This document shows positions 29,273 through 37,986 of a stretch of 64,000 nucleotides of DNA, piece after piece; position 1 is the stretch's first letter; every line of letters starts with the position of its first letter. Below the pieces are notes generated by a model. It ran no database searches. It was not told where the DNA came from and saw only the letters and a list, made by a program, of their open reading frames with translations. Origin of the DNA: Demequina sp. NBRC 110056 (GTDB lineage: Bacteria > Actinomycetota > Actinomycetes > Actinomycetales > Demequinaceae); NCBI RefSeq assembly GCF_002090155.1, contig NZ_BBRM01000005.1, positions 1 to 64,000 of the forward strand, given 5' to 3'. Made by a program: the position numbers and the translations under genes.

Positions 29273-30643
29273 TCAGGCGGCGGCGCGCGCGAGCGCGGCG
29301 GCGACCTCGCCGACGGCGCTCCTGAGCATGCCGATGCTCACCCGTACGTGGTCGCCAGCGGGTCCCGCCGTGGCGTCCCGCGCCGAGGTGACGTCGAATG
29401 CGCTGCCCAGGGTCACGCGGATGCCGTGCGCCGCAAGATTCACCTGGGCCCTGCGCTCGTCGCCGACCGGCATCCACACGTTGAGCCCGTCCGCGGCGCG
29501 CATCGGCAGCCCCAGCGCCGTGAGCGCGGTGGACAGCTCCCGCTGGCGCACGTAGTAGGCGTGCCGCGCCCGGGCGATCTGCCGGCGCGGCTCGTCGTGG
29601 GTGAGCAGGTCGAGCACGACGGACTGGATGAGGCGCGACGTCCAGCCGGGGCCGAGCACGCGGTGCGCGACGAGCTCGTCGACGAGGTCCTGCGGCGCGC
29701 CGAGCGCGGCGATCCTCAGGTCCGGCCCGAGCGCCTTCGAGAAGCCCAGGATCCGCACGGTCCGCTCGGGAAGGTGCGATCCGAGGCTGACGGCGCTCGC
29801 GGTGGCGATCGCGCCAGAGTGGTCGTCCTCGATCACGGTCACGTCTCGCGCCTCGGGATGAGAGACGAGCACCTCGGCGAGCTCCCGTGCTCGATCCGCG
29901 TCCATCGAAGCGCCCGTCGGGTTCTGCGCCCTCGGCTGCAGAACGACGGCTGCGGGACGAGAGTCGAGGGCGAGGCGGAGAGCCTCGGGGCGCATGCCGC
30001 GCTCGTCGAGCGCGACCGGCACCGCCTCGAGGTGCATATGCGCGAGCAGGTCGAGCAGCAAGGGGAAGCCGGGGCTCTCGACGACGACGCGGTCGCCGAA
30101 GCGCGACACCGCCGCGAGCGTGCGCTGCACGCCGTCCATCGCGCCGTCGACGACGGTCAGGGCCCGCGGGTCGTACGGCCACAGCTCCCGGAGCACGGGG
30201 TCCAGCTCGGGCAGCAGCGGCGGCTGCAGGTAGCTGGTGACCGCGGCGCGCGCCGGCGCCACGCGTTCGAGGCTGGGGCGGATGTCCGGAAGCAGCAGCG
30301 GATCCGGCTGCCCGCCGGCGAGGTCGAGCCGCACCGCGACGGGATCCGCCCCGGTGGCCCGCGCCGCGAGTCCGCGCGAGTGCCCGGGCAGGGGCGGCGT
30401 CCGGGGCTCGAGCACGACCGTGCCGGCCCTGCCTCGCGCCTTCACCAGCCCGGCGCCGTGCAGCGCCTGCCAGGCGTGGGACACGGTGGCGGGGCTGACC
30501 CCGAGAGCGGCGCCGAGCTCGCGGACGGTCGGCAGCCGCGTTCCCGGCGGCAGCTCGCCGGTGCGGATGAGCATCGCGATGGCCGCCGCGATGCCGCGGG
30601 GCGTCGGCTCGTCCACCTCGGCGACGATCACGTCGAGCGTCAT
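29273..30643 (-). CDS. MocR-type GntR/aminotransferase transcriptional regulator
   Basis: Fusion of an N-terminal GntR winged-helix (about 1-75; 'TVRELGAALGVSPATVSHAW') with a fold-type I aminotransferase domain. The PLP-binding Lys303 is in 'ILGFSKALGPDLR', and 'VIEDDHSG' provides the conserved Asp. 456 aa, usual for MocR proteins. It is divergent from the pyrimidine operon and thus its likely regulator, possibly sensing beta-alanine, another amine intermediate or PLP. The effector is inferred. Confidence 0.88.
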   Translation of the reverse strand: MTLDVIVAEVDEPTPRGIAAAIAMLIRTGELPPGTRLPTVRELGAALGVSPATVSHAWQALHGAGLVKARGRAGTVVLEPRTPPLPGHSRGLAARATGADPVAVRLDLAGGQPDPLLLPDIRPSLERVAPARAAVTSYLQPPLLPELDPVLRELWPYDPRALTVVDGAMDGVQRTLAAVSRFGDRVVVESPGFPLLLDLLAHMHLEAVPVALDERGMRPEALRLALDSRPAAVVLQPRAQNPTGASMDADRARELAEVLVSHPEARDVTVIEDDHSGAIATASAVSLGSHLPERTVRILGFSKALGPDLRIAALGAPQDLVDELVAHRVLGPGWTSRLIQSVVLDLLTHDEPRRQIARARHAYYVRQRELSTALTALGLPMRAADGLNVWMPVGDERRAQVNLAAHGIRVTLGSAFDVTSARDATAGPAGDHVRVSIGMLRSAVGEVAAALARAAA

Positions 30644-30793
30644 GGCTGGCTCCCGGGCGGTTTGCGCCGAATTCGTGTCCTCGCCGTAACCGCGATGTCA
30701 CCTCGGGAAACGGCAGGGAAATGTTTAGGTTCCAGAATATCAAATCATCACCGCACTCCCCCGGACCTCTGCACCCCAGATCAGGAGCACGCC
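30644..30793. promoter_or_regulatory. Divergent control region, MocR regulator / pyrimidine operon
   Basis: 150 bp with an unusually AT-rich core at 30718-30752 that contains TAGGTT (30726-30731), a possible -10 for the rightward operon with a start near 30738. No convincing -35 is seen, which fits an activator-dependent promoter. The 5' leader would be about 56 nt ending in an AGGAG site. Confidence 0.45.
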
Positions 30794-31642
30794 ATGACTG
30801 TCATCCGAGCGGCCATCACCCAGACCACCTGGACGGGAGACAAGGAGTCGATGCTCGACAAGCACGAGCAGTTCGCCCGCGACGCCGCGGCGCAGGGCGC
30901 GCAGGTGATCTGCTTCCAGGAGCTGTTCTACGGCCCGTACTTCGGCATCACCCAGGACAAGAAGTACTACCGCTACGCGGAGCCCGCCGACGGCCCGATC
31001 GTGCAGCGCTTCGCCGCGCTCGCGGAGGAGCTGTCCATGGTGATGGTGCTGCCCATCTACGAGGAGGACCAGACCGGGGTGTACTACAACACCGCGGTGG
31101 TCGTCGACGCCGACGGCACCATCCTGGGCAAGTACCGCAAGAACCACATCCCGCACGTCGAGAAGTTCTGGGAGAAGTTCTACTTCCGCCCGGGCAACAT
31201 GGGCTACCCGGTGTTCGACACCGCCGTCGGCAAGGTCGGCGTGATCATCTGCTACGACCGCCACTTCCCCGAGGCCTGGCGCGAGCTGGGCATGAACGGC
31301 GCGCACCTGGCCTTCAACCCCAACGCCACCAAGCCGGGCCTGTCGAACCGGCTGTGGGAGGTCGAGCAGCCTGCCGCGGCCGTGGCGAACGGATACTTCG
31401 TCCTCGCGCCCAACCGGGTGGGCCTCGAGGACAACGAGTACGGCGACGAGGCGGTCAACTTCTACGGCACGTCGCAGATCGTCGACCCGCGCGGCAACTA
31501 CGTGGGAGAACTCGGCTCGGGCGAGTCGGAGGAGCTGATGATCCGGGACCTCGACATGGACCTCGTGCAGCAGATGCGCGACGACTGGCAGTTCTATCGC
31601 GACCGCCGCCCCGACACCTACGACGAGATCACCGCACCGTAA
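30794..31642 (+). CDS. Beta-ureidopropionase (N-carbamoyl-beta-alanine amidohydrolase), nitrilase family
   Basis: Hydrolyses N-carbamoyl-beta-alanine to beta-alanine, CO2 and ammonia, the third step of reductive pyrimidine breakdown. 282 aa nitrilase fold with catalytic Glu43 ('CFQELFYG'), Lys116 ('YRKNHIPH') and Cys153 ('VIICYDRHFPE'). The N-terminus 'VIRAAITQTTWTGDKESML' is typical. ATG 30794 has an AGGAG site. The next gene, 11 bp away, is the dihydropyrimidinase. An N-carbamoyl-amino-acid amidase for hydantoins is an alternative. Confidence 0.9.
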   Translation: MTVIRAAITQTTWTGDKESMLDKHEQFARDAAAQGAQVICFQELFYGPYFGITQDKKYYRYAEPADGPIVQRFAALAEELSMVMVLPIYEEDQTGVYYNTAVVVDADGTILGKYRKNHIPHVEKFWEKFYFRPGNMGYPVFDTAVGKVGVIICYDRHFPEAWRELGMNGAHLAFNPNATKPGLSNRLWEVEQPAAAVANGYFVLAPNRVGLEDNEYGDEAVNFYGTSQIVDPRGNYVGELGSGESEELMIRDLDMDLVQQMRDDWQFYRDRRPDTYDEITAP

Positions 31643-31652
31643 GGAGACGCTG

Positions 31653-33089
31653 ATGTCCACCACGCTGATCAAGGGCGGCACCGTCGTCTCCGCCACCGGC
31701 CGCGTCGCCGCGGACGTGCTCGTCGACGGCGCGCGCATCGTCGCGGTCCTCGAGCCGGGCTCGACGGCCCTGGGCCACGACCTGGCCTCGACCGTCGACG
31801 CCGTCATCGACGCGACCGGCAAGTACGTCATCCCCGGCGGCATCGACGCCCACACTCACATGCAGCTGCCCTTCGGCGGCACGTTCGCCTCCGACACCTT
31901 CGAGACCGGCACCGCGGCGGCCGCCTGGGGCGGCACCACGAGCATCATCGACTTCGCGGTGCAGCGCACCGGCGAGAAGGTCCAGGACGGGCTCGCCCAC
32001 TGGCACGAGCTCGCGGCAGGCAACTGCCACGTGGACTACGGATTCCACCAGATCATCGGCGGCGTCGACGAGGACTCGCTCGCAGCCCTGCCCAAGCTCA
32101 TCGACGAGGGCATCACCAGCTTCAAGATGTTCATGGCGTATCCCGGAGTGTTCTACTCGGACGACGCCCAGATCCTCAAGGCCATGCAGATCTCCGCGGA
32201 CACGGGCCTCATGACGATGATGCACGCCGAGAACGGGCCCGTCATCGACGTCCTCGCCGAGCAGCTCGTCAAGCAGGGCAAGATCGAGCCGTACTACCAC
32301 GGCATCGCGCGCGCCTGGCAGGCCGAGGAAGAGGCCACCCACCGCGCCATCATGCTGTCGCACCTCACCGGCGCGCCGCTGTACGTCGTGCACGTGTCGG
32401 CCAAGCAGGCGGTCGCCCAGCTGGCGACGGCCCGCGACAACGGCCAGAACGTCTTCGGCGAGACCTGCCCGCAGTACCTGTACATGTCGCTCGAGGAGCA
32501 GCTGGGCGCCATGAGCGACGAGTGGGGCGGCTTCGAAGGCGCGAAGTACGTGTGCTCCACGCCGCTGCGCTCTCGCGAGGAGGGCCACCAGGACCACATG
32601 TGGCAGGCGCTGCGCACCAATGACCTGCAGATGGTGTCGACCGACCACTGCCCCTTCTGCATGAAGGACCAGAAGGAGCTCGGCAAGGGCGACTTCCGTG
32701 CGATCCCGAACGGCATCGGCTCGATCGAGCACCGCATGGACCTCATGTACCAGGGCGTCGTCACCGGCCAGATCACGCTCGAGAGGTGGGTCGAGCTGAC
32801 CTCGACCACGCCCGCGAGGATGTTCGGCCTATACGGCACCAAGGGCGTCATCCAGCCGGGAGCCGACGCGGACATCGTCGTGTACGACCCGAACGGCCAC
32901 ACCTCCATCGGCGTGGACAAGACGCACCACATGAACATGGACCACTCCGCGTGGGAGGGCTACGAGATCGACGGCCACGTCGACGTCGTCATCTCCCGCG
33001 GCACCGTGCTCGTGAGCGACGGCGAGTTCCACGGCACCAAGGGCCACGGCTCGTTCCTCAAGCGCGGCCTGTCGCAGTACCTGATCTAG
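31653..33089 (+). CDS. Dihydropyrimidinase / hydantoinase
   Basis: Zinc amidohydrolase opening dihydrouracil or hydantoin rings, 478 aa. Metal ligands His67 and His69 in 'GGIDAHTHMQ', carboxylated Lys158 in 'ITSFKMFMAY', later His in 'MMHAENG' and 'VHVSAKQ', and Asp in 'STDHCPF'. An AAGGAG site precedes the ATG. Context with a ureidopropionase and an omega-aminotransferase supports a role in pyrimidine degradation. Confidence 0.93.
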   Translation: MSTTLIKGGTVVSATGRVAADVLVDGARIVAVLEPGSTALGHDLASTVDAVIDATGKYVIPGGIDAHTHMQLPFGGTFASDTFETGTAAAAWGGTTSIIDFAVQRTGEKVQDGLAHWHELAAGNCHVDYGFHQIIGGVDEDSLAALPKLIDEGITSFKMFMAYPGVFYSDDAQILKAMQISADTGLMTMMHAENGPVIDVLAEQLVKQGKIEPYYHGIARAWQAEEEATHRAIMLSHLTGAPLYVVHVSAKQAVAQLATARDNGQNVFGETCPQYLYMSLEEQLGAMSDEWGGFEGAKYVCSTPLRSREEGHQDHMWQALRTNDLQMVSTDHCPFCMKDQKELGKGDFRAIPNGIGSIEHRMDLMYQGVVTGQITLERWVELTSTTPARMFGLYGTKGVIQPGADADIVVYDPNGHTSIGVDKTHHMNMDHSAWEGYEIDGHVDVVISRGTVLVSDGEFHGTKGHGSFLKRGLSQYLI

Positions 33090-33144
33090 ACGACCGCCAC
33101 CCCCTCGCAGCCCGGTGCGACCGGGACAGGCTCAAGGAGGCCCC

Positions 33145-34161
33145 ATGGACTTCGGAGTGGTCCTACAGACCAACCCGCCCGCCCAGCGCACCGTCGCGCT
33201 CGCCCGCATGGCAGAGGAGCACGGCTTCTCGCACGCGTGGACGTTCGACTCGCACCTGCTGTGGCAGGAGCCCTACGTGATCCACAGCGCGATCCTCGCG
33301 CAGACCCATCGCATCAAGGTGGGCCCCTACGTCACCAACCCGGCGACCCGCGACTGGACGGTGACGGCGTCGACGTTCGCGACGCTCAACGAGATGTACG
33401 GCAACCGCACGGTGTGCGGCATCGGCCGCGGCGACTCCGCCGTTCGCACGCTCAACGGCAAGCCCGTGAGCGTCCGGGAGATGCGCGAGTCCATCCACGT
33501 GATCCGCGAGCTCGCCAACTGCCGCGAGGTCGAGCACAACGGCGCGACCCTGCGCTTCCCGTGGGCGAAGACGAGCGAGCTCGAGGTCTGGGTCGCGGGC
33601 TATGGTCCGCTCGCCCTCAAGGCCGCGGGCGAGGTGGGCGACGGGTTCATCCTGCAGTGCGCGGACGTCGACATCACCCGCTGGATGATCGACACGGTCA
33701 AGAGCGCGGCTGACGACGCCGGACGCGACCCCGAGTCGCTGCAGTTCTGCGTGTCCGGGCCCATGTACGTGGGCGAGGACTGGGACCACATGCGCGAGCA
33801 GTGCCGCTGGTTCGGCGGCATGGTGGGCAACCACGTCGCGGACATCGTGGAGAAGTACGGCGACGACGGCTCGATCCCCACGGCGTTGTCCGACTACATC
33901 AAGGGACGCCAGGGCTACGACTACAACGAGCATGGGCGTGCGGGGAACTCCCACACCGAGTTCGTCCCCGACGAGATCGTCGACCGCTTCTGCGTCCTGG
34001 GCACGGTCGACGAGCACATCGACAAGCTCAAGCAGCTGCGCGACGCGGGCTGCACGCAGTTCGCCGGCTACCTCCAGCACGACAACAAGGAGGAGACGCT
34101 CCGCCAGTACGGCGAGCACGTCATCCCCGGTGTCGCGGAGCACGTCACGGCCACCGCATGA
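33145..34161 (+). CDS. F420-type luciferase-like oxidoreductase of the pyrimidine operon
   Basis: LLM-family TIM-barrel enzyme, 338 aa, related to Mer-like F420-dependent oxidoreductases. 'FSHAWTFDSHLLWQEPYV', 'HRIKVGPYVTNPATRDWT' and 'VCGIGRGDSAVRTLNGKP' are visible landmarks. ATG 33145 follows AAGGAGG. It lies between the dihydropyrimidinase and the importer and overlaps the first permease gene by 4 bp, so it belongs to this pathway. Function is unknown. It could catalyse a redox step on a pyrimidine, or be an FMN-dependent monooxygenase like RutA. Confidence 0.82.
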   Translation: MDFGVVLQTNPPAQRTVALARMAEEHGFSHAWTFDSHLLWQEPYVIHSAILAQTHRIKVGPYVTNPATRDWTVTASTFATLNEMYGNRTVCGIGRGDSAVRTLNGKPVSVREMRESIHVIRELANCREVEHNGATLRFPWAKTSELEVWVAGYGPLALKAAGEVGDGFILQCADVDITRWMIDTVKSAADDAGRDPESLQFCVSGPMYVGEDWDHMREQCRWFGGMVGNHVADIVEKYGDDGSIPTALSDYIKGRQGYDYNEHGRAGNSHTEFVPDEIVDRFCVLGTVDEHIDKLKQLRDAGCTQFAGYLQHDNKEETLRQYGEHVIPGVAEHVTATA

Positions 34162-35084
34162 GCGACCGGACGACCACCCGCGCCGCTCGTCGCGCGCCGC
34201 TGCGCGCGTCGAGCGTCGGGTGGGGCGTCACCGGCGTCCTCGCCGTGATCGTCCTCTGGGAGCTGTACAAGTACCTGGGGCCGGAGGAGGGCGTGACCGT
34301 CGGCGACACCGACGAGGCAGGATCGGGTCAGATCATCCTGCCGCGCACCCACGATCGCGCCATGCCGCACGTGTGGGCGATGGTGACGCGGCTCTTCGAG
34401 CCCACCTCCGGCGGCGACTCTCCCCTCCTCATCGTGTCCGTCGCGACCGCCGCCGCCGTGACCCTCGGGATCGCTGCGGTCGGCTGGCTGCTCGGCGTGA
34501 CCGTGGGCCTCGGCCTCTCCCTCGTCATGCAGCGCTGGCGGCTGCTCGAGTGGGGGCTGCTGCCCTGGATCGTCGTGAGCCAGACCGTGCCGCTCATCGC
34601 CCTCGCGCCGGTGATCAACGCGATCGGCAACCAGATCGACCGGTCGGGCACGCCCTGGCCCCAGTGGCTGTCCGTCGCGGTGATCGCGTCGTATCTCGCG
34701 TTCTTCCCGGTCGCTGTCGGTGCGCTGCGCGGGCTGCAGTCGCCCGACCGCATCCACCTCGACCTGATGCGCACCTACGGCGCGGGCTACTGGCCCACGC
34801 TCGTCCGCCTGCGCCTGCCGGCCGCCGTGCCGCACCTGCTTCCGGCGTTGCGACTCGCAGCGGCGAACGCGGTGCTCGGCGTCGTCGTCGCCGAGGTGTC
34901 GATCGGGATGCGCGGCGGGCTGGGACGCATGCTCATCCAGCTCGCGGGCCAGGGGTCGTCCGACCCCGCGGCACCGTGGGGACCCATCTTCGGTGCGGTG
35001 GTCCTGGGACTCATCGCCGCCGGCTCCGTCGCCCTCATCGGCGTGGGGCTCAAGGACTACAGACGAGGAGAGGCCACCTCATGA
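34158..35084 (+). CDS. ABC transporter permease (SsuC/ThiX-like), first of two
   Basis: Membrane subunit of a type I importer, 308 aa, about six helices, with coupling-helix EAA region 'DLMRTYGAGYWPTLVRLRLP'. It has an unusually long external loop between helices 1 and 2 (about residues 45-85). The ATG overlaps the oxidoreductase stop by 4 bp and the stop overlaps the ATPase ATG by 4 bp. It belongs with the NMT1/THI5-like binding protein encoded at 36711. Confidence 0.88.
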   Translation: MSDRTTTRAARRAPLRASSVGWGVTGVLAVIVLWELYKYLGPEEGVTVGDTDEAGSGQIILPRTHDRAMPHVWAMVTRLFEPTSGGDSPLLIVSVATAAAVTLGIAAVGWLLGVTVGLGLSLVMQRWRLLEWGLLPWIVVSQTVPLIALAPVINAIGNQIDRSGTPWPQWLSVAVIASYLAFFPVAVGALRGLQSPDRIHLDLMRTYGAGYWPTLVRLRLPAAVPHLLPALRLAAANAVLGVVVAEVSIGMRGGLGRMLIQLAGQGSSDPAAPWGPIFGAVVLGLIAAGSVALIGVGLKDYRRGEATS

Positions 35085-35881
35085 CCAGCGCACTGCCGGC
35101 CGCCGTGAAGGCGACGGGCGTCGACAAGGTGTTCACCGGCTCGCGCGGCGAGGTCGTCGCTCTCACGGGCGTGGACCTCGAGGTAGCCGCGGGCGAGTTC
35201 GTGTCGCTGATCGGCCCCTCGGGTTGCGGCAAGTCGACGCTGCTGCGACTCATCGCCGACCTCGAGACCACGAGCGCCGGACATCTCGAGATCTTCGGGA
35301 AGTCGGCCAGCCAGGCACGGCAGGACCAGGACTACGGCATCGCGTTCCAGCAGGCGGGCCTGCTCCCGTGGCGCACGGTGCGCGACAACATCGGGCTGCC
35401 GCTGCAACTGCGCGGCCAGGACCGACGCCGCCGTGCCGACCGCGTGTCCGAGCTGACCGCGCTCGTGGGCCTCGAGGAGTTCGTCGACCACTACCCGGAT
35501 CAGCTCTCGGGCGGCATGCAGCAACGCGTCGCCATCGCGCGGGCGCTCGCGTCGGAGCCGCGTCTGCTCCTCATGGACGAGCCGTTCGGCGCCCTCGACG
35601 AGATGACGCGTGAGTACCTGCAGTCCGAGCTCACCCGGATCGCGGCGGAGACCAAGGCGGCCGTGGTGTTCGTGACCCACTCCATCCCGGAGGCCGTGTT
35701 CCTGTCCGACCGCGTGGTCGTGATGAGCCCGCGCCCTGGGCGCATCACCGACGTCGTGACCGTCGGCCTCGACGGCCAGCGCGACGAGGCGCTGCGCGAG
35801 TCGCCCGCGTACTTCGAGCGCGTCACCGCAGTCCGAGAGGCGCTCCACGGCACCCAGGTCGACAGGCCCAACGAGCGATGA
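35081..35881 (+). CDS. ABC transporter ATP-binding protein (nitrate/taurine/pyrimidine type)
   Basis: ATPase of the importer, 266 aa: Walker A 'GPSGCGKST', Q-loop 'IAFQQAGLLPWRT', signature 'LSGGMQQRVAIARAL', Walker B 'LLLMDEPFGALD', switch His 'VTHSIPEAV'. This is the SsuB/TauB/ThiZ group. ATG 35081 overlaps the preceding stop; upstream in-frame codons are shadows of other genes. Confidence 0.9.
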   Translation: MTSALPAAVKATGVDKVFTGSRGEVVALTGVDLEVAAGEFVSLIGPSGCGKSTLLRLIADLETTSAGHLEIFGKSASQARQDQDYGIAFQQAGLLPWRTVRDNIGLPLQLRGQDRRRRADRVSELTALVGLEEFVDHYPDQLSGGMQQRVAIARALASEPRLLLMDEPFGALDEMTREYLQSELTRIAAETKAAVVFVTHSIPEAVFLSDRVVVMSPRPGRITDVVTVGLDGQRDEALRESPAYFERVTAVREALHGTQVDRPNER

Positions 35882-36657
35882 CCGCCGCCGAGCCCCGCAC
35901 GCTGCCCGGATGGGCGCGCTACGTCGCGCCCATCGTGGTCGGCGTCATCGGCTTCGCGCTGTGGATGCTCTACACCTCGGTGCTCGGCGCCGCGCCGCGC
36001 ATGCTGCCCGATCCCGTGTCGATCCTGCAAGAGCTGGTCGCACGCTGGGACATCATCTGGGCGGACATGATGGTCACTGGCACCAACGCGCTGGTCGGCC
36101 TGCTCGTTGGTTCGGCCATCGCCATCGTCCTCGCCGCGCTCGCCGCAGCGGCGCGCCCCTTCGACGGCATGACCGCTCCCCTGGTCGCCGCGCTCGCGGT
36201 GGTGCCGATCGTCGCGATCACCCCCGTCCTCAACACCATGTTCGGCGCCTCGAGCCAGTTCGGCCGCCAGGCCGTCGCCGGCCTCGCCGCCTTCATCCCG
36301 GTGTTCGTCAACGTCCTGCGCGGCCTGCGCCAGACACGCGCCGTGCATCGCGACGTGTTCCGCGCCTCCGGGGCGACGCCCGACCAGACCTTCCGCCTGC
36401 TCACGTTCCCCACGGCGCTTCCCTACCTCACGACGGGTCTGCGCCTCGCGAGCTCGCTGGCCGTCATCTCCGCGCTCGTGGCGGAGTACTTCGGGGGACC
36501 CGCCGAGGGCATCGGCACGGCCATCGCCACCTACGCGAAGTCGGGACGCGCCGACCTCGCGTGGGCGTACGTGGCCGGCGGCATCCTCATCGGCCTCGCA
36601 TTCTTCCTCGTCGCGTCGCTGCTCGAGCGGCTCGCGTCGAGGCGTACGTCGGCCTAG
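35878..36657 (+). CDS. ABC transporter permease, second of two
   Basis: 259 aa, about six helices, EAA region 'DVFRASGATPDQTFRLLTFP'. It overlaps the ATPase gene by 4 bp and lies 53 bp before the binding-protein gene. With the 34158 permease it would form a heterodimeric channel, as in some ThiXYZ/RibXY-like pyrimidine or riboflavin-precursor importers. Confidence 0.88.
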   Translation: MTAAEPRTLPGWARYVAPIVVGVIGFALWMLYTSVLGAAPRMLPDPVSILQELVARWDIIWADMMVTGTNALVGLLVGSAIAIVLAALAAAARPFDGMTAPLVAALAVVPIVAITPVLNTMFGASSQFGRQAVAGLAAFIPVFVNVLRGLRQTRAVHRDVFRASGATPDQTFRLLTFPTALPYLTTGLRLASSLAVISALVAEYFGGPAEGIGTAIATYAKSGRADLAWAYVAGGILIGLAFFLVASLLERLASRRTSA

Positions 36658-36710
36658 CCGACAGCACCACCCGCAGCACCCACCAGCAGCAGCACCAGGA
36701 AAGGTTCAGC

Positions 36711-37904
36711 ATGAGACTCAGCACACGACGCGGCCTGATCGCCGCGTCCACCGTCGCCCTCACCACGCTCACGCTCGCCGCGTGCTCGAGCGGCGAGTCC
36801 GAGGAGGAGCCCACCGACGGCGCCACGACCGAGGAGACCACCGAGGACTTCGAGCCGCTCACCGAGGTCGCCCTGCAGCTGCAGTGGCTGCCGCAGGCGC
36901 AGTTCGCCGGCTACTACGTCGCTCTCGACCAGGGCTACTTCGAGGAGCAGGGCTTCGACTCCGTCGAGATCGTCCCGTCGGGCGGCGACATCGTGCCGCA
37001 GGACGCGCTCGTCGCGGGCGACGTCGACTTCGCGATCGCGTGGGTCCCGAAGGTCCTCGGCACGCTCGAGGCCACCGGCGTCGAGCTGACCGACATCGCG
37101 CAGGTGTACCAGACCTCCGGCACCCTCCAGGTGTCGTGGGCGGACAGCGGCATCGAGTCCGTCGCGGACTTCGAGGGCAAGCGCATCGGCTCGTGGGGCT
37201 TCGGCAATGAGTGGGAGATCTTCGCCGCGATGGCGGACGAGGGCCTCGACTCGACCACCGTGTCGATCACCACCCAGGACTTCTCGATGAACGCCCTCCT
37301 CGACGGCGACGTGGACGCCGCCCAGGCGATGACCTACAACGAGTGGGCGCAGATCCTCGAGGTCGTGAACCCCGACACGGGTGAGCTCTACCAGCCCGAG
37401 GACTTCAACGTCGTCTCGTACGAGGACACGTCCGGCGCGATGCTCCAGGATGCGATCTGGGCGGACACCGTGCGCCTCGACGAGGACCCGGCCTACGCGG
37501 ACGCCGCCGTGCGCTTCCTCAAGGCCGTCACGATGGGGTGGATCTTCGCCCGCGACAACCCGGAGGAGGCCGCGACCATCGTCTACGACTACGCGGTCAA
37601 CGCCGAGCTCGCCTTCCCCGTGGGCCCCGTGCACCAGCTGTGGCAGATGAACGAGGTCAACAAGCTCATCTGGACCGGAGCTGACTTCGGCGTGGTCGAC
37701 GAGGCCGCCTGGGACCAGACCGTCGCGGGCGCGCTCGCAGCCGTGAACCAGGACGGGCTCAACCTGATCACCACGGAGCCCGCGGAGTCGGCATACTCGA
37801 ACGAGTACATCGAGGCAGCGCTCGCGGAGCTCGCCGACGAGGGCGTCGAGGTCGAGGGGACCTACACGCCTCTCGACGTCGAGCTCACCGAGGGCGGCCA
37901 GTAG
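36711..37904 (+). CDS. NMT1/THI5-like substrate-binding lipoprotein
   Basis: Binding protein of the importer, 397 aa. Signal peptide with lipobox 'LTLAAC' at about residue 25, acidic Thr/Glu linker, then 'VALQLQWLPQAQFAGYYVAL', the hallmark of the NMT1/THI5 family that binds thiamine pyrimidine precursors and related heterocycles. Operon context with pyrimidine catabolism suggests uptake of uracil, thymine, a hydantoin or a degradation intermediate. Preceded by AGGAAAGG. Confidence 0.88.
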   Translation: MRLSTRRGLIAASTVALTTLTLAACSSGESEEEPTDGATTEETTEDFEPLTEVALQLQWLPQAQFAGYYVALDQGYFEEQGFDSVEIVPSGGDIVPQDALVAGDVDFAIAWVPKVLGTLEATGVELTDIAQVYQTSGTLQVSWADSGIESVADFEGKRIGSWGFGNEWEIFAAMADEGLDSTTVSITTQDFSMNALLDGDVDAAQAMTYNEWAQILEVVNPDTGELYQPEDFNVVSYEDTSGAMLQDAIWADTVRLDEDPAYADAAVRFLKAVTMGWIFARDNPEEAATIVYDYAVNAELAFPVGPVHQLWQMNEVNKLIWTGADFGVVDEAAWDQTVAGALAAVNQDGLNLITTEPAESAYSNEYIEAALAELADEGVEVEGTYTPLDVELTEGGQ

Positions 37905-37986
37905 CAGTCACCGTGGTGGAGGGGCGGCGGTCCTACTGTCGCCCCTCCACCCTCCCTCCCCGCACGATCCCGACAGAGGTGGCCCC

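Noticed and set aside
30644..30793. Full sigma-70 promoter for the pyrimidine operon
   Set aside because: TAGGTT is a good -10, but no -35 at 16-18 bp could be found, so only a control region is reported.
27176..31642. 1488-codon plus-strand frame through the F420-0 transporter genes into the ureidopropionase
   Set aside because: Only the last 282 codons are real (start 30794 with ribosome site). The rest is a shadow of minus-strand genes.
33090..34160. TPP riboswitch for the THI5-like transporter
   Set aside because: No TPP core (CTGAGA and ACCTGA elements) is visible, and the transporter genes are coupled to catabolic genes.
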